Assembly: GCF_047495875.1 (NCBI RefSeq)
Contig: NC_092462.1
Span: 25,932,523 to 25,996,522 of the forward strand
Length of the DNA stretch: 64,000 bases
Direction of reading: 5' to 3'
DNA from: Pithys albifrons albifrons
Lineage: Eukaryota; Chordata; Aves; Passeriformes; Thamnophilidae
The notes beneath the pieces were generated by a model. That model was not told where the DNA came from. It saw only the letters and a program-made list of their open reading frames with translations, and ran no database searches. The position numbers and the translations under genes were made by a program. Below are positions 1-11,700 of the stretch, one piece after another (position 1 is the first letter of the stretch; each line of letters opens with the position of its first letter).

Positions 1-54
1 TTGCCTTCAAATTCACACAAACAGGTATGTCTCAAGAATAGGGAGTGTATATAA

Positions 55-55
<1 letters not shown>

Positions 56-98
<43 letters not shown>
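56..98. repeat. (TG)n microsatellite
   Basis: About 21 perfect TG dinucleotides, preceded by an AT-rich TATATAAA. On the opposite strand this produces a spurious His-Thr repeat ORF. It is likely to be polymorphic in length. Confidence 0.97.
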
Positions 99-99
<1 letters not shown>

Positions 100-3000
100 C
101 CAACCTGTAGGGAGGAAAATATGTTTTCTGTAAAATTCTCATAAGTACAAAAAATTTTTGTTTTCCTCCCACTTCTGCAAGATGGATAACTCTCATGTAT
201 TTTATACCTCTTTCTCTGAAGACTCTAATTTCCATCAATACATTTACTCAGTAAAAACAAACCATGAAAACCCAGGAGAGTGAACTGCATGATTAATATT
301 TGCCCTTTTTTCTGAGTTGACATGAGTTACTAATGAAGTACTATAAATTTATTCTCATTAATACAGTTTCCCTTTTGTTTTGTCTGCATGCATAGGAAAA
401 GAAAATGTAGATGGGGTTTAATACATTTGTACAGATATTTTTACAGCAACTTGAAATAATCACAGTCTGATTACAAGGGATCCTAGTCAAAGCTTGAAAT
501 ACCCATGCTGACCCACAAATCAGTACATAAATAGCTTTTTTTCCCTGGTAGTAAGCATTCAATAGCTCCTACTAAATTCTTTGTGTTGTAGGTTGTTGGT
601 CTCCATTAAAAATATAGGCTGGCTCAGGTAAACTAGGAATGAGTTGTTGGATGCATACTAAAGTTCCTCACTGTATTTACAATTTTAAAATATTTCCTTA
701 AGACCTTCCATAAAGGAGTACGTGAACTTCTCTATCAATTTTCTAAAACACTTTGCTTATTTTCTCAGCGGGCAGAGTTTAGGGCTTCATCTTACATTAA
801 AGTTATAGTGTAAAGCATTGACAAGATATACTGTGTTTTTCACAAATAGAGTAGTTTTGCCAAGCATAAGGATGAGAGACAGAAACCTCTTCAATCTGAA
901 TTCACCAGCTGGAAAATAAACTGTTTCTGAGCAGCTATGATGGAGAAACAATATTTAAAATTGGAAAATAGTCTTTGTTCTTTTATTGCATTTAGTTTAC
1001 AAGATGAACAAGAACCAAGAGGGCAAATAGCAACTCTTAAGCAATTCCATTTGCTTTATATTTCTTGTTCTACAAAAAAAAAATACAAATCCTTTCCTTT
1101 GGGAGGATTTATACAACCTCTTACTATCCCTAGAGCAGCTATATTATACAGGATCTTACCCTTTCTTGGCAAAATTTGCTGTTCATTAGTCCAAGAATAA
1201 AACAAAGGGAAAAAACATGAGCAACTTCTAGAGATTTGATTCTCAATTAATAAGGTCTTACTTTAAAAAAAAACCCTCCAAAGTTTAGAACTCCTACTCT
1301 GAAATAAGAACTAGAAGTCATATTAGATATTGATTTCCACTGTTGATCCCTATTTTCCATGTATTCAACAAAATTACTTATGTATTCTGCTTTTTTATTC
1401 TTACATTATATTATTATTCATATAATTGCAGGAATTCTACTCTTTTGAGACTTTTTAATTGGAAGCACCTGATGTGTGGTGTAAAATCCTGGCAAACCTT
1501 CAAAACTGAGACCCTGCTCAGTAAGTTAGAGAGGTGCAAGATTCTCTTGCTGAAATAACTTTGCAAGTGCTGTGTGGGGTTACTGCCTCCACTGCTCGAA
1601 GGAGACTTGAAGGATGGAAAACCTAATAATGATAGCCACAAACAAATCCAAAAGCCATGGGTATGGCACGAGGCTGACCTCTCCCTTTCAGGTTATGACA
1701 TTTGTTCAGATGCGTAGCCTGGAGGAATTCATGGAGCCCTTTCTGCTGTAGTTCACAAGTGCTGGAAACAGCGTTATTTCTTCAGCATTGCTCACAATTG
1801 GAGCTGGCCAGGAGACTGGTGGAGTTTTTCAGGTGTGGGTCTTGTTACTGTGATCCATCTGTATGATACTTTAAGACAAGATAATTTCATGTAGAACATA
1901 ACCATAAACCTCTCCAAATATGAGTGGGTAGTAGTATAGTTTATGAGCACCATATGTTAATGGTGCTCTGTGATATGTGTCATCTGCCTGGGCGTTCAGT
2001 TGGTGCTTTGTATCGATTTGAAATCCATCACTTCAGAAAACCATTTCTGACGCCATAAAGCTGAAAAAAAGTTGATGTCAACAGTTTTACTCCTATAAGT
2101 ATCGTGTTCTTTGTATTCTTTGTACTGGTGCCTATTCAATGCTCTTACTCTTCTGAAACACTCTTGCTCCTTCTCTAAGGAAGAATTAATCTGAATGTGA
2201 TGAATCAGTAAGCATGTTAGTGTTAGGAAATTTTTGCCTCCCAGTTACAGAACAAGTTCCTTGAATTCCCACAAATTTGTCACATTCGAGATATTATAAT
2301 AAGCAAAAAGAAGTCACCATACATGCAAAGACAAGAATTTAGCATTAGTACAATTAAAATCTTAATTGTCCAGTCAAAAGATTATTATTTTTCCAGTTAC
2401 AGTCATTCTGACACTTATACTTCAAAGTAAATACAGATAAAATGATGCATACACACATTTTCTAGTATGTATAGAATCATATAAATTCTATGTACCTCTT
2501 TCTCATAAGTTACACTAACTTTTACTTTGGCACTTTGGGTCTGGGCGTCAGTGTTTTCAGTCTTGGCAGAAGGGGAAGTTTCTGGTGGGCTATCTGCATC
2601 CTGAGTATTCTGAGTACATCCTTAGGAGATGTCTTTCCCCTTCACTGTAGGATTTGCTTGCAGTCATTTTTGCTTTTACTAACATGGTCTACACGTACCT
2701 CATTCTTCACTGGTTTGTAATGCCATATTACCTTTGAATTTGTTTGAGACTTGTTCTTTGCTTTCTTTGTTATCCCTAACTGGCTTTACCCAGCTTCCCA
2801 GGACTCATCCTTCTCTTGGCTAGTCACTGACCACTGGTTGCCAGTAGTCCCGAGACTTCAGGGGTCATCCTGAGTCCATACTGACCAGTCTGAGCTTCTG
2901 CCCTATGCCCTCCATGTTGCTTTTTGGTTTAGGATTCCAAGTAGGGCTTGTTATTGCCATCTGCTGCCTAAAAGTAAGCCTCACACTATCCAGTTACACA

Positions 3001-3484
3001 AATCTAAGCTGAAGGCTGAGGGCAAACCGAAGGAGGTAACAGTCACCTAATAGTTCTAAGATAATTGCTCTTACATCTAAACAAGCTCAAACACAAGCCA
3101 AGGCAGGCCCTGGCTGACACCGAGACCTTCACTGGTACAGTAGTGCAAAACCAAGAATAAGATTTGTCTGGTTACAAGCAATGGTAACACTGCATTTACT
3201 GGGCAATGGGCCTACAACAGAGAAGCCCTGGTGATTACTGAGAGGGAAAGCTGAGGTGGGTGAGGAAGGAGAAGCATGTGGCTGATTCAACAGCAAGGAG
3301 TGAGCATGGCACAAGGAATGAAATGAGGCATTGGCTTCAGTTTACTTTTATGCATCTTCAGATGTAGAAGTGTAAGGATGTAAGCAAGTGTCATCTTAGT
3401 GTAGAAGCTTTCCTGGTATGATGTCAGTTTAAGAAAACACAGTGTATGACATGTCTCAGTTACAGGACTATGCACATGTGTGTA
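99..3484. other. Intergenic sequence without recognised genes
   Basis: AT-rich sequence with short random ORFs. The part from about 2500 to 3050 is slightly richer in G+C and may be a decayed repeat, but I could not match it to a family. Confidence 0.6.
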
Positions 3485-3839
3485 TGTACGGCCAGACTTC
3501 ACAAACGAAGCTTTGGGCAGGGCTTTCCCCCACGTGCCCTTCCAGCCTGCGCAGTGGATGTTTTAGGTGAGGCACAGCGTGCACAGAACTGGCCCCACCG
3601 TTTAAGTCCTGAGGTCCATCTGCCACGGCTGAGCAAGCTTGGACAGTGACAGTGAAGTCCTTGGGACTAGAACCTACAGTACCCAGTACTAATCGGGGCT
3701 GACCCTGCTGAGCATCCGAGATCTGATGGGATGGGATGGCAGGGAGGCATTGAACTGCCAGGGGACAGTCCCCACTGAGACTCGAACTCAGGTCCTTGGG
3801 ATTCAGAGTCCAGAGTGCTCTCCATTATGCCACGGGACC
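3485..3839 (-). mobile_element. Composite Pol III-derived relic: tRNA-Gln-like head plus 5S rRNA-like segment
   Basis: On the minus strand, 3839-3767 aligns by eye to tRNA-Gln. It has the D-arm-like GGCATAATGGAGAGCAC, an anticodon loop CTCTGAA with CUG at 3806-3804, and an intact T stem and loop (CTGAG, TTCGAGT, CTCAG; B box at 3787-3777). The anticodon stem is broken on its 3' side, so this is not a working tRNA. Immediately downstream, 3756-3673 resembles 5S rRNA: CAGATCTCGGATGCTCAGCAG (core ATCTCGGATGCTCAGCAGGG), then GATTAGTACTGGGTACTGTAGG. About 20 nt around the 5S C box are missing. A further segment to about 3485 has no clear origin. Chimeric 5S/tRNA SINEs (AmnSINE1 type) are known in amniotes, but there the 5S part comes first. 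The outer left limit is uncertain. Confidence 0.6.
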
Positions 3840-4434
3840 GCCCCTTACAGGCCTGTGGTTTAGCAGGATATACTAAATACTGAGGAACAGCCAGTTTCAG
3901 AAGTTTTTAAAGACTCTCTTCAGCATGCCTTGCTGCCACCCAGTGCTTCTTGGAGTGATTCCTCTTTGTGTTTCCCACAGGAGACAACAGCAGATCTGTG
4001 GTCTGCCAAGACACCCTCCCATCTGTGCATGAAGAGTGGCCCCCATGGGCCCTGTTCCACTAGTTGCACCAAAAAGTGTGCTTTGCTGAAATGAAATACT
4101 TTAACCAAAGGAATCATCAAGGGGAAAAGTGAGGCTTTCAAAAACACTGCAGTATTTCTGATCTTTATATTTTTGGATTTTTTTTGTTTTATTATATTTT
4201 GAACAAAACACTGATTTAATTGAAAATTTGATTAATATTTGTAGTAAAATGTCTCCTTGAAGTAGCTTGTCCACCATATGTCGTGAGCAGCAAAATCGGA
4301 AAATTAGATGACCATGTTGGTTAGGGAAATCTCTGGGTTTTTCTGGGAAAAACCTCACACATCTTTATGAACTTAACAATGTTTTGCTTCTGATGATTTT
4401 TTTCCTCCCCCTCTTTCGATCATTTTGTCAACAG

Positions 4435-4599
4435 AGGAATGACCAATCTTGGACCAACTATGAGGAAGCGCATAGGACAGTGGATTTACAAAAAATTCAG
4501 AAACCCCGGACCTGGAATTAATCATCACAAAATTATAACCCTTGCAAGAAATACTTTGAGGAACATGGGAACTGATGAGACTGTTCTTTAATTAATAAA
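4435..4599 (+). other. Exon-like short ORF with acceptor and poly(A) signal
   Basis: A pyrimidine-rich run (4398-4417) followed by CAACAG gives an acceptor-like site ending at 4434. An ATG at 4439 opens a 50-codon frame to TAA at 4589-4591. An AATAAA starts only three bases later, at 4594. The peptide begins MTNLGPTMRKRIGQWIYKKF, is basic, lacks cysteine, and I do not recognise it. It could be the last exon of an unannotated gene or lncRNA, a relic exon, or coincidence. No matching upstream exon was found by eye. If an intron ended here the incoming frame would be phase 2 for this reading. Confidence 0.22.
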
Positions 4600-7500
4600 A
4601 TCAAAGATGATGAGTTCTATAGGCAGTATTGAGCTAGTTGTTAGTAATTAGCTTCAGCTGAGATTGTTGTCTTTAATGTTTCTTGACTATTCTTGGATGA
4701 GTTGGAACACATGATGAAAGTGTAATTACAGCCTTTGATATTTTGGTGGATGTTAATGCTTGCTGGCTGTACTCCAGCAGGTTGTTTGGCCAAGTGGTTT
4801 GTGGGGTAGCCAGTCCTATACAAATAAAGAAAGAGAAAACTGTTTAATTGTTCATGCAGTAAATGGAGTCCTCACATATGATGTGGTATTTTAAATGCAT
4901 CTAAGCAAAAGTCAATTTAATGAAAGAACAAATGCTTTTTGTCTTTTATGTGGATTGTGTTACTTGTATGCTTATTGTGTTATTTCAAAGTTCTGTCTTT
5001 TTAATGCTAATCATTAAAACAATAAGTGTGTGGAATGGGAAGAAGGAGCAGTTTAAAGAGTGCAGTCTGTGTAAGTAGATTCTGTTAGGATATATGTTTC
5101 TGATAGGATATGTGTTGCTTTTGTGCTGGTGTAAGTACTACCACTGAGATTATGTCAGCACATTGCAAATGTGAATCAGGGCTTTAATTATGTTTTTTTA
5201 TTTTTGTATAATTTCAGACTGAATTTTTACAGTTTAATGAAATGAAACAATTCTAAAATAAGATCTTGAGTTTAAAAGCACTCATACTTCGAGATTTCTC
5301 TCTCAGATTTACATTCAATAAGACTTCAAGTGAAATATAAATTTGAAAGTGTGGGCTAGGCCTAGCAAGATGTAGAAAGAGAAAAAAATATTTTGGAAAC
5401 TGGGGAAGATAACAATAGAAACACAAGTAGCCACACCTGCTGGTATGAGGTGGAAAGGAGCAGGGAGAATTATCCCAGCTTCTCTTCTACAGAAGCTCTA
5501 CAAAGACTGGGAAGAGGCAAGGAATATCTCCCCGGGTGAGCTGCCTTAGGACAGCATGAGAATATCTGAAAGGTAGATGTTTCTTGCAGTAATTGCCCAG
5601 AGATGAGAAGAAAGAAAGAAAGGAGAGTTTCTACCTGGAAATCTTAGGAGACAATGGGATTCGGTGTGGACTTTAACTCAGCACATTAAGTATTAGCATG
5701 CAAAGTGACCATCTGTATGCAACTATGGCTTTAGTCTGATGAATTATCTGTGTATTCAAACCATACCTAGTTAATTAAAGTTACCAGCTTTAAGTAAAAT
5801 AAATTAAAGCTAAAATGCCACTCCCTGCCTTTAGGTGAAAATCCATGGCCTTCTCCTTTTCTTCCTTTTCCTACCCACTGTACCACTTCTTTTTCAGTGA
5901 AGTTTTGAATATTTTGGAAAAACTCTGAAATTAATTATCTTTGGGTTTATCTTCCTTAGTTATTTCAAATTATCATTATCTCAAACATGTTCCAGATCTG
6001 AAGCTTTTTGTTTATGGGAGATGGATCAATATAAAAACATTCAGATGAGATGCAGAGGGAAGATTTAGGGAGACGAATCTACAAGTCAATTTTTTCTGTA
6101 GAAACTGCATCACTGAAATACATTTAAATGTCACTTGTATAGAATGAAATCTGCAAAGCTCTAAAAACTTTTATAATGTCATTTTTAAACATTGCTTTTC
6201 AATCTGCATGGGGAGTGAGGTAGACAAGGAACTTAATAGTTGTAACATTTTTGTAAGCGTTTCAGCTAATGAAAATAGGAATATTTTTGCTACTGTTCTG
6301 CTTAGTATGCTTATAGAAACTTTTGTTAAATAGGATCGTGTAATAGAGGATAAATGTATGCTATTGTATTTCTACTTGCTCACAATGTCGCTCTTTCTGT
6401 ACACATAAAACTAGTTGTTGGAGCACACAAGTGAGTTGGCTGATGAACAAGAGACTTCAAATCTCAAATTAGTAATAAAATCAGAGGCAATACAATTTAA
6501 AAGACAATGCCTTAACAGAAGGCTTACAGTATATAGAGTCATTCATAGCAAAAAAGAATCTTACAGTAGATTCAATCACCAGCATTACATTTGTCTTTGT
6601 ATAAGTCTAGGCGGGGAGTCTCATAAATAATTGTTTTCTCTTAACAATGTGTATGGTGATATCTGTGCTGGAAGCTTTTCATTTTTCTTGCCTCTTGGAC
6701 TGGAAAACCATAAATTATGCACCCTCTGGTATGAATCTCTATTTGTGTGTATTTGGCATAGCACAAGAATCTTAGAAATGAGTGAACATTTCTCTCACAT
6801 CTGGGATGGGTCTAAATTATCACCAGTAATGTCTCCCTACAAATGGCTGAACAAGACAGTAAGGCACTGTGTCAAATTTGGTCAAATCCTTTTGCCATTT
6901 GAATGATCAACCATCAAAAATTTAAAGTCATTACTGTTTCTAAAATTCTGCTTATAAACAAAGCAGCCAAATTCAGAATAATGACTAATTTTTAGCTATG
7001 AGTTGGCTTGATTTTAAAGTCATTACAAGCCAACCTTATCCCCTGTGTGAGATTATATGTTCTATAGTAACAGCAGCGTTTGTACTCCGGTGATGTTCTG
7101 CTAAAATGTGCCTCAGATGTTATGGCTCTGCTTGGTGAAAGTCAATCAGTCCATGAGCTTGTTTAGTGTCTGAAAAATATTCCCCTCTCAAGATGCACAG
7201 CCTGGCGTTTCTGCTACCCTGAGTGCAGGTGGCCAGCACATTGGAGCAAAACGTCCAGCCACGCTGCTGGCTTCAATTAGGAGCCATTCAAAGCTGACTC
7301 ATCTGTTACTATGGAGCTCTTGTCAACCTGGCTGCTTTCAAGCCGTAAGTGTTAATGTGTATTTACCGCAGTGCACTTGTCAGTCATTCACACCAACACC
7401 CTCATGGCAAGGATTTGCTCCATAGGGTTAGCAGGCTGCTGTGGGGATGGGGTTGCCTCATGCAACCTGCAAAACTGAGGACCACGGTTTTGTTTTGTGC

Positions 7501-10500
7501 ACTGTTCCTTTTATTTTCCATGGACTGAGTAACAATTTACCACCCAAAGAGATGAAGGGGCATATCCTATGCCTGTTGTGTTTGGATATCAGCACAAAGA
7601 TGAGATGGTCTGTGGTGCAGTCTTGTGGTTTAGGAAACTGTACTGCCTACTTTAATTTTCCAGCAGGATAAAGCAAAGAAATAAATAGAAAATAAGTGGG
7701 TTTTTTTTTAATTGAAACTTCATTTTCCATAGCCAAAATTATACTCAAAGTAATTAATTAACATATCCTAACACTATGCCCTCCACCCTACCCCCTGTGT
7801 GGTTTCTTGCTGTGTCCCAATTTTAAGGAAAGGAGAATTGGGGGCCAATTGATTCTGTGGACTTTAAAACATTCTCTGAAAGCTTTTCTACTACTGCTAG
7901 CATCCCCCTTTCTTGTGTATATTCATCACAGCTGTTTGTGGCACAGCATCAGCTCAGACCCTATAGTTGAAATCATGCCCTTCTGCAGCCCAAAGGCAAA
8001 TTAATGCATCAACTTAATTCTTATGGGACTGTGGCTCTTGATTACTGGGCTTCTGCCACAGAGGTGATTTAATATCTTTTAAGTCTATGTGGACCAGGGT
8101 TGATGGAAGGTCATATCCCAGCTCAGTGAGAAACACGCAAGTTTTCACTTTGTTTTTTTCCCTGTTTAGGCTCTGGTGACACTGATGCCATCCCCACCTT
8201 TTATTTCCCTTTTCTGTTCCCCAATTCAGGCTCTTATGTCTTCGTCTAGACTACAGATATGGATGGTGTGGAAATAATGGGCAAGTGTGCACGTATGTAC
8301 ACACACATTTTGTGGCTTACAAACTTCGTATTACCTATGAGAAGTACAGCGTTAAATCAAAACAATCTGTGAGGGGGGAACAACAGGAAATGAAAGAATG
8401 GCTAAGATAAGATATTCAACTGCATCAACTGGTTTAATAAAAACGTTGCTGGTATCTCTCTCCATGTATGCCTTGCCTTGCTTATATCCTTGGCTCATCA
8501 CAGCTAGAGCAATGTGGTGGCTACAAAGCTCATGAGGAAGTGGATTTAGAGGAGAAGGTTGCACGGTGAAAGAAATGTTACTTGAGCAAATATCCCAACG
8601 AGGCAGAAACACCACAGCCCATGGCTACCTGCTCTGTCTGTGTGCCCAGACATCACTTTTGTTCCTGCACAAGTGTTCATTTTTGGTATTGAGAGGGCAG
8701 GGATTTACTACAGGCAAAGTGAGAGGACCTGTGGGCTATCGCTGTGTGCTCTGTACTGCTGCAGGTGTTGCTGAGAGTGCAGGCATTGGCCTATTGATGC
8801 AGCAGGGTTATTCACCTAGTGAAAGGAACCGGCAGTGTTTCTGCTGGCTTTGAGGCTCTGCCTATAACCCTGGTTTCTTTTCTATGACACCTTTCATTTA
8901 ATGGCTGCTTGAGAAGTAGCATTCAGATCTTTTTTGCCTTAGATCCCTTGCATACATACACAGAAAATATTGTGTTCTTGTTGTTTTGCTTGCTTTGTGT
9001 CTGCCATGGTTATATCCCTGTAGGTTTAGGTCTCTCAAAGATACAGAGAGTGAGATAGTCTAGTGACTCTCAGTTAAACAGACAAGCCATTTTCAAATTT
9101 TTAGTGATTTATACTTAGGTCAGGGCATGAGCTTCAAATGTGTTAACAGGAACATAAAACTTTCTTAAATCTCTATATTTCTGCTGCAAAGTAAAAATGC
9201 ATTTCTTCAGCTGGCTTTGTCTCCTGCATTGTGTGCATGGGTGGGAATACCCAAGTCCTGCTAACACAAAACATTCCCTGTGCATTCACTTGTTCCCCTG
9301 GCAGCAGTAAGAGAAAGGGAATTAATTGCATGTGATTGGTATTTAGTCACACTGTTTACTGTGTCCTACAGGAAGGTATATGGCTCTGAAGAGGACATTC
9401 CAGGCCTCCCTGCAGAGCAGGGTTGCTCACTCCAAAATACAAGGAACTTTTCCAGGTCTCAAAAATACCAGTAGTAGAACTAAACTAGTAACTACAGAGT
9501 ATTTAGGTCTAATAGACAAAATCAGAAATGTTTCTAAGTCTTACTAGGTGCTACTTCTGGGTTTTCCTTAGTCTCCTTATATACCATCTCCTCTGTTTTG
9601 CTCTCAGTAGGGCATCTCTCTTTCTAGAGCCTCTTTCTTACTTGTTCGTTTATTTAGTTTGCCTCTCTCTTTGAGTCTGCTTCATCCTAATATAAATTAT
9701 TGTTTAACTGCTCTCTCTGGTTTTTTTGCAGAGCACTATTTTCTGTTCAGAGCCATTTTTACTCTGCTAGCAGAATGCTTTGCACAGTGGGGTCCTCTCT
9801 GGTGGTGGGTCTCCAGGGCTTAGTGGTAATGAAAATAATAAAGCATGATACTTCATCATTTGCTTTTATGTTGTTGTCAGTAAAAGGGTGCTGTAATGAG
9901 CAAAAAAACTAGACCAATTGTCATGTTTTGATATTCTGAGTCTGGTTTCCAAAAACTATCTGGAAAAATAACTGTATTAATGCAGGTTATGGGGAAGCCA
10001 CTTCACTGGCAATATAATGAAACTCCAAGAAGCCAACTTAATGGCACCCAGATGCTCCACAAAATCATTGGGTCACCTGATTATGATTTTATAATAATTT
10101 CTTCCACCTTAACTAGCCTACGATTGAACATATTCCTTAGTGATCTTCATTATTGCACTGTTATGTAAAAATTCCTGGAGCTGCAAAAGCATTTTCCCTT
10201 GGTATAGGAATAAGTAATGCACAAGAATGGCATTATCCTGCTGTAGGAGAGGCTGCCAGGCTGAATTCTTTACTGTGGTGTGGCTGACTTGCAACTGTTC
10301 ATTGCTTTGAAAGCAGCTCTTTGCATTGCTATAGCTGGGTGAGCTGAGGGGTTTACAGCTGTCTTGTGCTTTCCAAGTGCTGTAAATCAGGTGTGGTGAA
10401 GTAATATACTAGCAAATCTAACCCAAAATTTTAAAAGCCATTTTATGTTGTGGAGTTTGGGGGATTTTTTTGGTGAAACTTGTGTTGGTGTTTGTTCTCA

Positions 10501-11554
10501 TCTTTCAGATCATAGGGTGTTTAGCACCTATAGTAGGGTAAACTTGGTATTCAGCACTTAAATCTAAAACCTGAACTTAGTTCTGAGCAGGTGTAACAGG
10601 AGCTGAATAGATTTTAATTTCAGGGCTTTTCAGTTTCATGTAAATGCTACCACTCAATATTTGCTGCCCTCTAGGTTGTATTTAGATTTTTAAACACCTA
10701 ATCTAGAATACTTGATTACTCAGAGGTTTAAACATAATTCAAGTTTACTTCTAGTATTTAAAAATCTCTTTATCTCTATGGGGCTGCAGACTTGGGGAAC
10801 TTTATTTTAAAGTTCATTTATATGTATCAACTGTTTTAAAACAAATCTTTTTTAGTTACCCAAGAAAATATATGAAGACATTAGTGACTTGAAAGTGTGT
10901 GTTAGTTAGCTGTGCCTTTCCATCATTCTGCATTGGTATCCCCCAATGGCTTCATGTAGAAACTGGTGCCCATTGACTCATGAAATCTTTTTTCTCCTGA
11001 ATGCTTAAATTGAATGTGTTTACAGTGAAACTGTTTATTTACTCATTTAAGTAAAGGCTCAAAAAATTATTTGTTGTTGTTACTTTGTTTGAAAATAAGG
11101 GGAAAAATCACAGTTTAGTGAGATGCATAGTAGAAAAACCAATACATGGTATTCAATTCCTTCCCTTTGGGGGTCTGAACTTGCTACTAACTGAGCAGAG
11201 TATTGTATGGCACAGGACTGCAAAACCCAATTCTATGTATCTGGGCTAGTTAGATGTAGTAAGGCTAAACCACAGTGAACATAAAAAGAAATGGAGGAGG
11301 GTGGAATGTGATGGTCAAAAAAGATAAAAGCTTGCCTTTTCTTAGGGCCTGAAAGGATAAGCTTCCCTGAGCCAAAGATGTGGAATGAGAGAAAAGTGAT
11401 GAAAGTAAGGTTGGCATGTGGGTTTGTCCCTAGCCATGCTAGATGGATCTAAGAGTACTGACAGAACATGAGGAGATGCCAGTAGACTTGCTGAAGATGC
11501 ACAATTTTCTTCGCAGCTGGATACTACCAGTTTCTTACCTGGACTATACTACAG
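4600..11554. other. Intergenic desert, no gene recognised
   Basis: No exon set, RNA gene or clear transposon is visible. The segment at about 7000-7420 is G+C-richer and less repetitive than its flanks. It contains compact motifs such as GCTGACTCAT and CTTCAATTAGGAG, and I list it as a possible conserved noncoding element under findings. ORFs here (all below 100 codons) lack recognisable domains. Confidence 0.55.
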
Positions 11555-11700
11555 AGTTTTTTTCATGGTGGGGGTGGTGAGACATTAGAACAGGTTGTCC
11601 TGAGAAACTGTGAATGCTGCATGCCTGGAAGTGTTCAAGGTCAGGTTGGATGGGGGCCTGGGCATCCTGATTTAGTAAAAGATGTCCCTGTCCATGGGAT
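11555..11700 (+). mobile_element. Short CR1 LINE fragment
   Basis: GAGACATTAGAACAGGTTGTCC, quoted as its core TTAGAACAGGTTGTCC, is followed by CCTGGAAGTGTTCAAGGTCA, GGTTGGATGGGGGCCTGGGC and GATGTCCCTGTCCATGG. This is the characteristic order of the CR1 segment a few hundred bases from the element 3' end. The terminal repeat is not visible, so both ends are truncated. No coding capacity remains. Confidence 0.8.

Noticed and set aside
32..238. Minus-strand frame with a His-Thr repeat
   Set aside because: This is a translation of the TG microsatellite.
3673..3756. Functional 5S rRNA gene
   Set aside because: About 20 nt around the C box are missing and the 5' part is diverged.
3767..3839. Functional tRNA-Gln gene
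   Set aside because: The anticodon stem cannot pair (TCCCA opposite CTGGA), the acceptor stem has a mismatch, and the sequence is fused to 5S-like DNA, so it is a relic.
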